DNA from: Triangularia verruculosa
Taxonomy: Eukaryota > Ascomycota > Sordariomycetes > Sordariales > Podosporaceae
Direction: 5' to 3'
Assembly (NCBI GenBank): GCA_033296885.1
Contig: MU863892.1
Span: 62,001-126,000 of the forward strand
Length of the DNA stretch: 64,000 nucleotides
The notes under the pieces are model-generated. The model had not been told where the DNA came from. It searched no databases and saw only the letters and a list, made by a program, of their open reading frames with translations. This document shows positions 54,888-64,000 of this stretch, one piece after another; within the stretch, counting starts at the first letter, position 1; the number at the start of each line of letters is the position of its first letter. The translations under genes and the position numbers were made by a program.

Positions 54888-55932
54888 TCAGGCACCACTA
54901 TTCACCGCACTCCCCATATCTTCCACCGCATCCTCCCTATCCCATGTCTCCTTCTCCAAGCTCTCGACAGTCTTGATCAACTCCCAGATCCGTGTCCTGG
55001 CTCTCACCTCCTCCTTCTGTTGCATCTCCCACGTCGTGCGGAACAACTCGAGCATGAACCCCGGCATGCTCGTCTTTCTGGCAGCCTTGTAGTCGTAAAC
55101 CACAATATCCTCCTCCAGCCTCGCCGCCACCCGTCTGTGCTGGTGAGACAAGACGATGCAATCCAACATGAAATTGCTGGGAGCTGGGTCACCCGCAGGC
55201 TTGGTGCGGAGTTTATGGTAAACAGAAATTTTGTCGGGGTAGACCATAGGCTGACAGGGACTGTTAGTTTGTTGCTGTTGTACGAAGGGTTGGGGGGGAG
55301 GGGGGGGAGGGAGAGGTTACAAATTTAAAATCACATTTGAGACTCTTCATGATCAACCCGGTCGACTTGGGCGTCATGAGCTCGGCCCATTGCTGGCGGT
55401 GGGCCGGGTCGACGTGCACGGAAAAGTTGGTGATCCAATTCACGCGGGCGGATTCGGCGTAGCGGTAGTAGTTTACGTTGTTGACGTGTTGCTATCGGGC
55501 AAAGAAATTAGCATCACCACCTTCCGTGATGGATGGGACTGGGAGGGAAGGACTTACAAAACTATCCATCTCTCCCCAGGCAATCTGCCTCCCATCTAGA
55601 CCTCTCCTTCCACCAGTAAGAAACCCCTCGCTGCCGGCGACGAGATCCTTCCATTCCACAGCAAGGGCGCGGAGGACGGAGGCGGCGCGGGAGATTTGCG
55701 CGTTGGAACAACCGAAGATGATGCATTTCCCTAGGCGGGCGCGAAGGTCGGGAATCCATTGTTTGGGAGGGGGTGGTGGATTTTCACCGGTAGTGGCGGG
55801 TGTTGGGGACTGGTTAAGGCGTGAGGGAGGTGAGAGGGAGAGGGAGCGCTGTAGTGATCTTGCGTAGGCGGGGAGGGAGAGGTAGCCCCTTGAACGGAGA
55901 GATTTGGTGAGGAGGGGTGCTGGGCCGCTCAT
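54888..55932 (-). CDS. Hotdog-fold thioesterase (4HBT-like), probably mitochondrial
   Basis: Exons 55932-55558, 55491-55321 and 55250-54888 give 302 residues; all joins are in frame with CTAAT/CTAAC branch points. The N-terminus (MSGPAPLLTKSLRSRGYLSL, then more arginines and serines) looks like a mitochondrial presequence. Exon 2 starts QHVNNVNYYRYAESARVNWI, the hallmark of 4-hydroxybenzoyl-CoA-thioesterase-type hotdog proteins. The second half gives the remaining strands (DKISVYHKL, FMLDCIVLSHQHRRVAARLE, DIVVYDYKA) and a helical acidic tail. Such enzymes hydrolyse acyl-CoA thioesters. The exact substrate is unknown; fungal orthologues are annotated only as thioesterase family proteins. The family is sure from the motif. 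Confidence 0.85.
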
Positions 55933-56693
55933 TGTGCTGTTGCTGTGAGACTCAGGCAGGTAACTCCGATGCGGTTATGTTGAGCCGTGAGGTGTGTGAG
56001 TTATCTTGGCTGTAAGAGTGGAATCTCGACTTCTTATGAATCCTTCTAATTGCGCCCTTCTCATGCCAATCGTCACAGGACAGCCAAAGGCCAAGATATA
56101 TGTCACTTCACTTCACGGCCGATACCAAGACAGTTGTCAACGTCGTCGTTGTCGCCATCGCTCTTGAACTCTTTGGGCTATTCCCGACCTGTCCGAGGTC
56201 TTCGGAGACGTCTCGGCAGCGGGGGAAGAGAGGTGGGGTGGATTTTGGACATGTTGATCTCGGCCGATGCCAGCCGTCCCTTTGACGTTGACATCCTCGG
56301 ATTTTCTCCTAATGTGTCTTGATGTTCTCAGGAAGGGCGTGTTTGTCTGTCGATAACATGAGCTAAAGTAACACACAACGTTTGGCTAGAATCCCAGACA
56401 CTCCGTGCAGCAGTTAGCTCACGCTGGCTGGCGGCCGAGAGAGACAGTGCTGAAGCCTCCAGCGCACACTGTTTGGGATGAAGCGATAAGATAAGAAATG
56501 CCGCGGCGGGACGGGAATGTCGTCACTCGGCGCTTGTTCAACTCCATGTGAAATCATCATCTACCATACGTACTTCGCTTCTGGTTCTGACCCTCAATTG
56601 AGAGGCTGCATATATATTGAAACTTCTCCGAGTTACAGAAGCTGAATAATGATTATTCCATAACACTATTTCGACCACCTCGCTGCCGAAATC
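55933..56693. other. Divergent promoter region
   Basis: 760 bases between the hotdog thioesterase (minus) and the LYR protein (plus), both probably mitochondrial. No gene or clear motif is seen. Confidence 0.5.
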
Positions 56694-57002
56694 ATGGCTT
56701 CAGTGAACCTTGAGCTGAGACAGCAAGTCATAGCAATTTACAAACGTATGTTTATCTCAGCCTTCTTGTGCGCCATGTCCTACCCTGAGCTCGTATTCAT
56801 GCTCTGCATAGAACTTCTCTATCTTGGCCGCGACTACCCTCAAGGATACAACTATTTTCGCCCTCGGCTTCACCGGGCTTTCATGGCAAATGCCAATCTG
56901 ACGGATGAAGCCGAAATACGTCAGGCGATTGCGCGGGCGCAGTTTGTGCAGAAGGGTAACTATGACAGCATCGGGTGGTTTAATGAGAGTAATGCTAACT
57001 AG
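56694..57002 (+). CDS. LYR-motif mitochondrial protein (ETFRF1/LYRM5-like)
   Basis: Exons 56694-56745 and 56812-57002 give 80 residues; the GTATGT...CATAG intron is 66 bases. Spliced, the protein reads VIAIYKQLLYLGRDYPQGYN, with the LYR-type tripeptide (LYL) followed by GRDYP. The rest has YFRPRLHRAFMANANLTD and a helical end (IRQAIARAQFVQKG), matching the small complex-I-LYR fold. The closest family by motif is ETFRF1/LYRM5, which in mammals binds the electron transfer flavoprotein and removes its FAD. Other LYR proteins work with acyl carrier protein in Fe-S or complex assembly. An unspliced reading gives a false hydrophobic segment. Confidence is good for LYR, moderate for the subgroup. 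Confidence 0.82.
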   Translation: MASVNLELRQQVIAIYKRMFISAFLCAMSYPELVFMLCIELLYLGRDYPQGYNYFRPRLHRAFMANANLTDEAEIRQAIARAQFVQKGNYDSIGWFNESNAN

Positions 57003-57461
57003 TAATCGAACGGCGTTGAAATATACAGAGATAGAAGCACTGTAAGATGCACATCCGAAGCTCTTTGCCTACCGTAATTAACACCAGAAACAGATACTAC
57101 CTCAAACGATACCGGACTCTCAGAAAGCGGTATGATGGCGCATAGCGATTGGAATTATACTTGATACCCTGCCTATTACAAAAGAAATGGATAGTAACGG
57201 AAAGCATTGTCAGCTTGTAACATGAATACCCCGAAGAGCATGGTTTATATAACACAGGAAAGGTGGTTTAGACCTCGAACAAGAAAACTATGTAGTCATT
57301 CACACACTTGAAGTTATATCCACTTCGAAAAAAAAAAGTCATATCCAAGAAACAAGAAGCCAGCTCAAGTTCCCGAGAGCAAAATCGGGACCAAAAATAA
57401 CCCGAAAATCCCTTTTTGAAGAAACACCCATTCCAAAACAAAAACCAGAACAATCCAAAAA
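57003..57461. other. Intergenic region between convergent genes
   Basis: 3' tails of the LYR gene and the methyltransferase gene. An AT-rich stretch with A-runs lies at about 57325-57340. Nothing else is seen. Confidence 0.5.
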
Positions 57462-59408
57462 TCACCTCTTCTTCGCCCACCAAGCACCAACTTCGAGACA
57501 CTCTCCCCAGCTCGTGCCATTTTCTCTCACCAAATCATTCATCACCTTCCCCATCCAGGCATCCCACTCATCCTGGCTCTTCCCGCTAATCTCTCTCAGG
57601 ATATGCTCCAGGCTCTGAATCTGCTGCACCACCACCGTCAACGCTGTTCTCCTCACCGCCGTCGCCACCGGCCCCAACGCCTTGCCCACCGGCGCCCCGT
57701 CCTTCCCCAGCCTTCTCGCCTTCGTGTCGATGTAGCTCTTCCCATCCTTTGTCACGACACCGCCGACACCTTCTCTCTCCCATCTAACCTCCGACAGCGG
57801 AATCGCCAACCTCGTGCTCCCCACCCCTGTCAAGACCTCCGCCTCTTGAATCAGCGACGGTCCAACAACGGTGCAGGGCATGCAAAACAGCCCTCTCCCT
57901 TCCAACGCCTTTGCTATCCACCCATTGTACTCGAGCAGAAAGTTATTAAGAGGCTGGCTGAGCGGGGTATTAGCTGTCATGAGATAGGCTCCCATCTCCA
58001 TGATATCTTTCTGTTCGTCGTTGCGAGAATCCGTGTTCTCGCCACCCTCTCCTTCTCCTCCAGCCTCGGCACCACCCGATCCCGCAGATGGTTCTGGTAC
58101 ATGGGGACGGAGCATGCGGAGCGTGTGATCTGTTTCCCAGATCTCTATTGTTCCGCCTGGTACTAATATGCGAATGTACTCGTCTATGAGGCCTTGCTGC
58201 ATCATCATTGATGTGGCAATACCCATGTCCTTGACCATGACAAAGTCAAAGGAGCCTTCGGGGAATGGCAGTGGTAGTTTCCTAAGGTCGTGTTGCACAA
58301 ACGTCCAGTTCATGTCCTTATCTGGTCTGATGTCGGACTGCCCGGGCAGGGCAGAGGTGGAAGATTTCGCGCTCTCCGATACATCCGGTCCTCCGGTTGG
58401 GGGAGCAAGCGGGGCGATATCGACGCCGGTAAAGGAGATGCTTGTGTGTTGGCCCCTGGCCTCGTAGTAGCGGTAGCAAGTCATGCTCCAGAAGCCGGTA
58501 CCGCACCCAATTTCTAGGATGCGGGGTGGTGGTTTGTTGATGAAACTCGGGTCGCATATAGGTCGACCGTATAGTTGTAATAAAAGCATGGTCTTTAGAC
58601 TCTGTCGGTGTAGCTCCTCCAGGTCGACGGGTAATGGGTAGGGTAGGGACTGGTCCGAAATGTACGTCCGGCCATTGCGGACGACGAACGGCCGGAGTTG
58701 GTGGGCAGCAGCCTCTTGGCTCGATGGGGGTTCCGTCGAGATCATGGTGCGCCCGCTTGCCGTCGTCGCACCTCCGACGCTGGTGACGCTTTCAGTGCGC
58801 GGGAGGCCGGCTGGCCCTGGCCCAGGCGGTTTGGACCCTGGGTCGTACATGGCTGCATGGTGGAGCATACGCCGATCCGAGAATGCGGTCGAGGCGGAAG
58901 CCGGTGTCAGCGCCGAAGCTGGCTCGGAGGTGACACCAGTGCCAAGGGATCGCGAAGAAGCGTCGACGGTATTTAGACGGGGGGTTGCTGGTAACTGCCT
59001 GTCCTGATAATGCGATGCGGCCGACATGCGCTCCCGGTGTCGGTCACGACGGGCGCCGAAGGGGGGTGCTGTCACAGCAGCAGAGGATGCGACGGCGGCA
59101 TCGACTCCGGGTCTGGCGGCGTCGGGAGCGCCGGGCTGATGCGGCAGCCACGCAGCGGTGTTGCTGTGGTGGTGATGCGATGACGGCAGCTGGTTGCTAT
59201 CGGTCCGGCCGCTGCCCGTGCTCGAGGTACTGGCGCTGTTAGTGCGCGCGTGTCCGTGGATGCGGGAGCGCTTCTTGGTGGCAGTCCCCGAGGTCGAATT
59301 GGATCGGCCAGGTTGCTTGGAGCGAGAGCGCTGCGAAGGAGGAGGCGGCTCGACAGTGTAGGCGGAGAAAGGGGATTGAGCTGCAGCATAACCTGAAAGG
59401 AACTCCAT
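57462..59408 (-). CDS. Large fungal SAM-dependent methyltransferase with disordered N-terminus
   Basis: A single exon of 648 residues; the start ATG at 59408 follows a C-rich leader. Residues 1-240 are serine/alanine/proline/histidine-rich and disordered. The methyltransferase core starts about 255 (SLPYPLPVDLEELHRQ), with motif I ILEIGCGTGFWSMTCYRYY (about 300), an acidic strand end FTGVDIAPL and a post-motif SFDFVMVKDMG. LVPGGTIEIWETD (about 415) is motif III-like. A glycine/glutamate insertion follows and then a helical C-terminal half. This pattern fits class I SAM methyltransferases found widely in ascomycetes. The substrate (protein, RNA or small molecule) cannot be inferred. No signal peptide is present. 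Confidence 0.85.
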   Translation of the reverse strand: MEFLSGYAAAQSPFSAYTVEPPPPSQRSRSKQPGRSNSTSGTATKKRSRIHGHARTNSASTSSTGSGRTDSNQLPSSHHHHSNTAAWLPHQPGAPDAARPGVDAAVASSAAVTAPPFGARRDRHRERMSAASHYQDRQLPATPRLNTVDASSRSLGTGVTSEPASALTPASASTAFSDRRMLHHAAMYDPGSKPPGPGPAGLPRTESVTSVGGATTASGRTMISTEPPSSQEAAAHQLRPFVVRNGRTYISDQSLPYPLPVDLEELHRQSLKTMLLLQLYGRPICDPSFINKPPPRILEIGCGTGFWSMTCYRYYEARGQHTSISFTGVDIAPLAPPTGGPDVSESAKSSTSALPGQSDIRPDKDMNWTFVQHDLRKLPLPFPEGSFDFVMVKDMGIATSMMMQQGLIDEYIRILVPGGTIEIWETDHTLRMLRPHVPEPSAGSGGAEAGGEGEGGENTDSRNDEQKDIMEMGAYLMTANTPLSQPLNNFLLEYNGWIAKALEGRGLFCMPCTVVGPSLIQEAEVLTGVGSTRLAIPLSEVRWEREGVGGVVTKDGKSYIDTKARRLGKDGAPVGKALGPVATAVRRTALTVVVQQIQSLEHILREISGKSQDEWDAWMGKVMNDLVRENGTSWGECLEVGAWWAKKR

Positions 59409-62214
59409 CTTCGGGCGAAACTTTTTCGCCAGTCGACGGGACCAGCGTCAGGCAGGGGGGGACTAGGGGATGGGCGTAATGGGCCCCGCCCTTTTCAGGG
59501 GACCGGTACAGCTTCCGCTGGCCGCGACGCAAGCAGTGAAGGGCTGGCGCCACTGGTCCGCTGTGGTCCTATGGATACCGAGATAGCCGTTGGATACGGT
59601 TGTTTTGGCACTGGGACCTTTGTTCCAGGAACACCGAAACGCCGTCTCGCTTGCGGCATCCAGGGAACCAAAGGTGACATGCGGCAGAATGGGGCCTCCC
59701 TCCTTTTTCTACCGCCAGACCTTCCGCTTTCATAAAAGAAAACCACAAGGGTCTGACACTGGCCCGTTTTCTAGAAGTCTTCGATGTCTGTGCGAGTTTC
59801 GAGTCCCTGCGAGCGCTGGTTGGTGCCCAGGTGGGCGGGCGGTGCTGAAGAAAAATGCTTCTTTTTTTTTCTTGGTCTAAGAAATCCCTCGTCCCCTGCA
59901 GAAAAGGGCTGCCTCTGCGCCCTCTCAGCTGATATGACACGTCGTGGCGAATTGGTGATGTATCCGTTTCATAAAACCTCGGGCAGACAGCTCAATTCAG
60001 TGTCCAGAGAAAGAGTCACACGGCCGACGGCGCCGAGAAGATGGCTGTCTGTGGAGTGGTGTTGATGGTTCGCGATAAATTCAGGGATACCCTCGACACG
60101 CATCAGCCATGTGAGTCGCTGGCTTTCCAGCTCCTCGGAGGCCAGGCGCGTTATCACCGTCTCCGGTCTTTTTGAGTCGCTCGCGAATTGGCGACGGGTG
60201 GTGCTGATCGAGATCGACCACCTGTCCACCCCAGATGGCTTCAATGTGGGGCCAAGTACAAGTGTTGGATGTTGCGCAAGAAAGTCGGGTGTCGTATTCA
60301 AACGTTGGGCTGACGATGGCGAGGACGATGAAGGCGATGGCAAGAGACAGCGAGAATGAACAGACTGGAGACAAGTTCTGGCCAGTTGTTCGGGGGCCAT
60401 TCTTCTTATTCAATCCTTTCCAGGTTGCTTGCCCTGCCTTTGGACCGCATGCACACTTCCACGGGCACTTCTTGGTTCGGTCTAGCTATTCCGGGCATTC
60501 TGGGCCAACGTTCAGCGCTCGGTGCTGCTTCCCGGCCACCGGCCTCACCTTCGGTAGCAGAGACCTTGATGGGGTTGGGCTAGGTTCCCCGCACTCCACC
60601 ACCTCACCAAAGGCAACCCCTCTTGTGAGCTGCAATGCCAGGTGGTGCTGTGTCTCTGCCCCTCCCATGCTTCTGCTCAGACCTGGGTCTGAGAGCTATA
60701 GGAAGATTTCTGTTGGTATGCCAGACGCCACCTATAGCCCATCTCATGCTCATACCCAGCTGTTTTGAAGCCTGGGCGACCGCTATTCTGCAGCATCCTC
60801 CTTCCGGATCTCTCTCCTGGGCTAGCGTCATCTGTGCTCATGGAGAAGAAGAGAACTTTGGCAAGGAGGCTCTGTCAAAAGACACAGGACGTATAAGGTA
60901 ACAATTAGAGTCTCTGCTTCCTAACTTGACTGCCTTGCTTTTTAAGTTCTCGAAGTGTTATTATCCAAGATACCTTTCCTTGGTCTAACCCGGTCAGTGG
61001 TCTGAAAGTACAAAAACCATGGAAATTGACTGCCAATATGAATCTTGTTGTTTTGTCCAACAATACATACTCCACACGCAAAGAGACGGCTCATAAAAGC
61101 AAAACAAAGAGTGAAGTAGGAGTGAGTGGACTGTTACGCTGTCTATGATTTCACTCTGTCACGTGACCGTAACTCAAACTCTGGTCTGGGTCCTGCAGCA
61201 TTAGGTAAGCAAAGAGGCTTTCGGCGGTGCTATCTTTGCGCATCTCCATCACACAGCGGGCCACAACAGCAGACGGTTGGACTCCTCTCCCCCACGACAT
61301 CAGCAATCGCGCAGCATATCCTTTCACTTGAGTATTCATTGACAGGCGCTCCAATTATTGCCAGCACGACCTTGTTCGCATCATTTATTCTTGCACACAG
61401 GTAAGTCCTGTTTCCTGACTTCTCGCCCAGGGACGCTGTCAGAGCTAGCCCCAGATGTCTGGCCCTTGGCTGTCTGGCTGCTTCCCTCGCCTGCCATCGC
61501 TGTCGTTCTGATTGCTCTCCGTCTCGTCCCCATCCCCCCGTCCCAGCATCGTTTTTTTGCCTTTGCTGACCCACGTGCTTTCCAAATAGTCGGAACACAG
61601 AAACAGAAAAAAAAACAGAGACCTCGACCTCAACATTTCTTTCTTGCCCAATCCCGTAACGACTTGATCGCGCGTGTCCCGAGCCCCTCCAACCTACTGG
61701 TGAACTTGGCCATCCGGTTAAGCCTCTGGCTCTCTACCCCCTTCGACGGTTCTTTCCGAGTTCTTTCGGCGGCTCTTCTGTTCGCCTTTCGACCCATTCA
61801 CCTCTTCTTGGTGAATGGCTCTCTGACGAGCTGCGCTCCCCGTCAAATCGGCCCCGGTTGGACGCTCCCACGCTTGCATCCATGCCCAAGAAAAAGGTCG
61901 TCCACTCCATGCAAAATCTTCCACCTCCAGTATCTCAACTCACACGCTTCCACCCTCCGTTACGAATCCCCTCCCTTTGCCGTGCCGGGCTTGCCAAATC
62001 AAGCCCTTTCCGCCGAGCCCCGCCATCCTTGTAGATGGCAGATGGTGACCGACATCCGATACACGCTTTCCCAAGCCCGCTTTCGTCCACATTTAGCTCC
62101 AGCAGCTCGATTGCCAACGGAATACTGCTCAACTCTCTGTTGACACACTTAGTTGCCGCCCAACCGACTGTCCATTCCAAGACATCGGCGTCTCTAGGCC
62201 AAAACCTGCGCGGC
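59409..62214. other. Divergent promoter region, including a probable long CCR4 5' UTR
   Basis: 2.8 kb between the methyltransferase (minus) and CCR4 (plus). CT-rich text from about 61450 on, and a possible small UTR intron (GTAAGT at about 61401 to CCCAG at about 61430), suggest that CCR4 has a long leader. Open frames elsewhere (for example 60235-60768) lack recognisable content. Confidence 0.45.
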
Positions 62215-64000
62215 ATGTATGGTCAGGGGCCCCAACAGGGGCACAACTCTCGCCTCAATGGCGCTCCAGGGCGGAATCAGCCCAACATTCAGGGTGTACA
62301 GTATCAGCAATACAACTATGGTCAACAGCCACCAGGCCACCCGCATCAGCCTCATGCTCATCATCACCAAAACCTTCAGCAAGATCCCGGGGTCCATGGT
62401 TTGGCGGCGGGAACGATGGGGCATTCTGGGTACTCCACCGGTGTTCTTCCGGCCTCTAGTCCATTTGCCGGTGCGGTCCATCCTGGTGGGCAGACTGCCA
62501 CCACCAGAGGTGGTTCTGGTCAAGCCATCTCGGACAGTTGGGGCGAGCAACTCAAACTGTACAAGCAGGCACAGGAGGCGCATCAGACCATGGTTGATCA
62601 GCATTTACCCCATTACTATGCTCGAGCCAAAGCTTCTGACAACAAGGGCGTGATGATGCCCGCTTCCGAAGGAGCGACCTCTGAAGACGATCAGGGAACT
62701 GCTAGAAACCGACCCTCCTACAGCACAAACAAGCTTGTCAAACGGCAGGATTGGCACAACCTCGACATGAGTGGTCAAGGATTGCGTAAGCTTGCCAAGC
62801 CATTATTCAGTTACGATTTCCTCGTAGAACTGTACATTGCGTCCAACAAGATAACCGTATTGCCTCCTGACATTGGCAAGCTGAGGTGTCTGAAGGTCTT
62901 GGAAGCGTCTTTCAACAGCCTCACGGAACTGCCTCCTGAGATCGGCATGTGCACAAACCTTCAGCAACTTTTGTTGTTCAACAACGATATACGGAATCTT
63001 CCATACGAATTGGGCTTTCTCCACAAGCTGGAAATGTTGGGTCTTAACGGCAACCCGCTCCTGAACGGCCCGTTAAAGGATGAGATCATGAACAAGGACA
63101 CCAAGAGTCTAGTCAATAGTCTTCTCATTGACGCCCCAGGTCAGTTCCTAATCGAACGCTTGAAAACAGGATGGATGTATGCTAATCTACGCCCTCTGTG
63201 TAGTCCCCCCCGCCCCTGCTCCCCGTTTGCCCATCATAGTCCAAGACGATGTGGCATCTAGCCTTGAGCGTGTCAGTATCATGACTTGGAACATTCTCTG
63301 CGAGAGGTTTGCAACCAAGATCATGTACGGTTATACCCCGCCTGCAGCTCTGGAATGGCAGTACCGTCGGGATCTGATATTGGACGACATCTGTAACCGC
63401 AATCCGGACATCATATGTCTCCAGGAAATCAGTCGAATCGCATATGAGGATGAGTTTTCGGTTCACTTGGCGAAGCATGGATACAAAGGCGTACACTGGT
63501 CGAGACCCAAGATTAAAACGCTGCCTACCGTCTTGATACCGGGCGTCGACGGCTGCGCTACCTTTTGGAAGACCGACAAGTGGATCCTGCTTCAGAAGGA
63601 GATGCTTGATTATCCACAGCTGATCATGGCCAGACCAGACATGAAACAAAACCACGATGTCTACAATAGGGCGATGCCAAAGGACAACATAGGAACGATT
63701 TGCATGCTTGAGAGCAGGGAGACGGGTGCGCGCATGGTTGTGGCCAATACGCACTTGGCCTGGGAGCCTGAACTTTGCGATGTCAAAATCTTGCAGACGG
63801 CCTGTCTGTTGGAACACGTCACCAAATACGCCGACAAATGGACACGCGTGCCGCCAATGTCACTCGACAAAAAACAAGCGATTCAGGCGATCCTTGAGGA
63901 AGGCGAGGAAAGGCAGGAGCTTCCGGCACCAGGTCCTTCGCAGGAGTATCGCAACAACACCGATATCCCTTTGATCATTTGCGGTGACTACAACTCAACT
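62215..64000 (+). CDS. CCR4: CCR4-NOT complex deadenylase Ccr4 (5' part; 3' end outside window)
   Basis: Exons 62215-63139 and 63204 to beyond 64000; the intron has a GTCAGT donor and a GTGTAG acceptor and keeps frame. I start at the ATG of MYGQGPQQGHNSRLNG. An in-frame ATG at 62035 would add 60 residues that look like leader sequence. The N-terminus is Gln/His/Pro-rich. Leucine-rich repeats span about 194-300 (LRKLAKPLFSYDFLVELYIA, then LTELPPEIGMCTNLQQLLLF). The endonuclease/exonuclease/phosphatase domain starts about 330 with IMTWNILCERFAT, IICLQEISR (catalytic glutamate), VVANTHLAWEPE and IICGDYNST at the edge. Ccr4 removes poly(A) tails in cytoplasmic mRNA decay, attached to the NOT scaffold through its LRRs. 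Identification is very sure. Confidence 0.95.

Overview
The window is nuclear DNA of a filamentous ascomycete, most likely a Sordariomycete of the Neurospora/Chaetomium/Podospora kind. The signs are short GT-AG introns (about 50-100 nt) with CTAAC or CTGAC branch points, CT-rich leaders, fungal-only families (CFEM, LysM/CBM18, GH72, GH55, AcrB) and full-length fungal INO80, ARB1 and CCR4. Nothing bacterial or organellar is seen. I joined the exons by eye, so splice sites are predictions.

Layout. 1-10 kb is a secretory, accessory region. It holds a 3'-truncated secreted protein joining a NucA/NucB-like nuclease domain to a GH55 beta-1,3-glucanase domain, a LysM protein with two CBM18 domains, an orphan secreted protein, and a 497-bp TIR element flanked by TA. 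10-20 kb mixes small unrecognised genes with a Gfo/Idh/MocA oxidoreductase, the 60S biogenesis factor ALB1 and a GPI-anchored GH72 beta-1,3-glucanosyltransferase.

21.4-25.6 kb has no protein gene. On the minus strand it shows a chain of small exons. About 13 introns each carry one box C/D snoRNA candidate in the same order: donor, C box ATGATGA, D box CTGA, branch point, acceptor. I read it as a non-coding snoRNA host gene. One snoRNA has 14 nt complementary to the ACAGAGA region of U6 snRNA directly before a D' box; another has 11 nt complementary to a universal 18S rRNA stretch. Two neighbouring units are a tandem duplication, and one copy has a decayed D box. This is the most interesting part of the window.

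27-46 kb: a small secreted proline-rich protein, a lipid-droplet-associated hydrolase, INO80 (four exons), the ABCF ATPase ARB1, a phenol-hydroxylase-type FAD monooxygenase and a stand-alone thioesterase, then a CFEM GPI protein. 46.5-49.2 kb is non-coding with microsatellites. 49-64 kb: AcrB, a hotdog thioesterase divergent from an LYR-motif protein, a large SAM methyltransferase, and the 5' part of CCR4, which runs off the right edge.

Themes. ALB1 and ARB1 (ribosome assembly) and the snoRNA cluster (rRNA/snRNA methylation) all serve RNA and ribosome production. The GH55, GH72, LysM/CBM18 and CFEM proteins act at the cell wall or outside the cell. INO80 and CCR4 act in chromatin remodelling and mRNA decay. 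I see no evidence that these groups are co-regulated.
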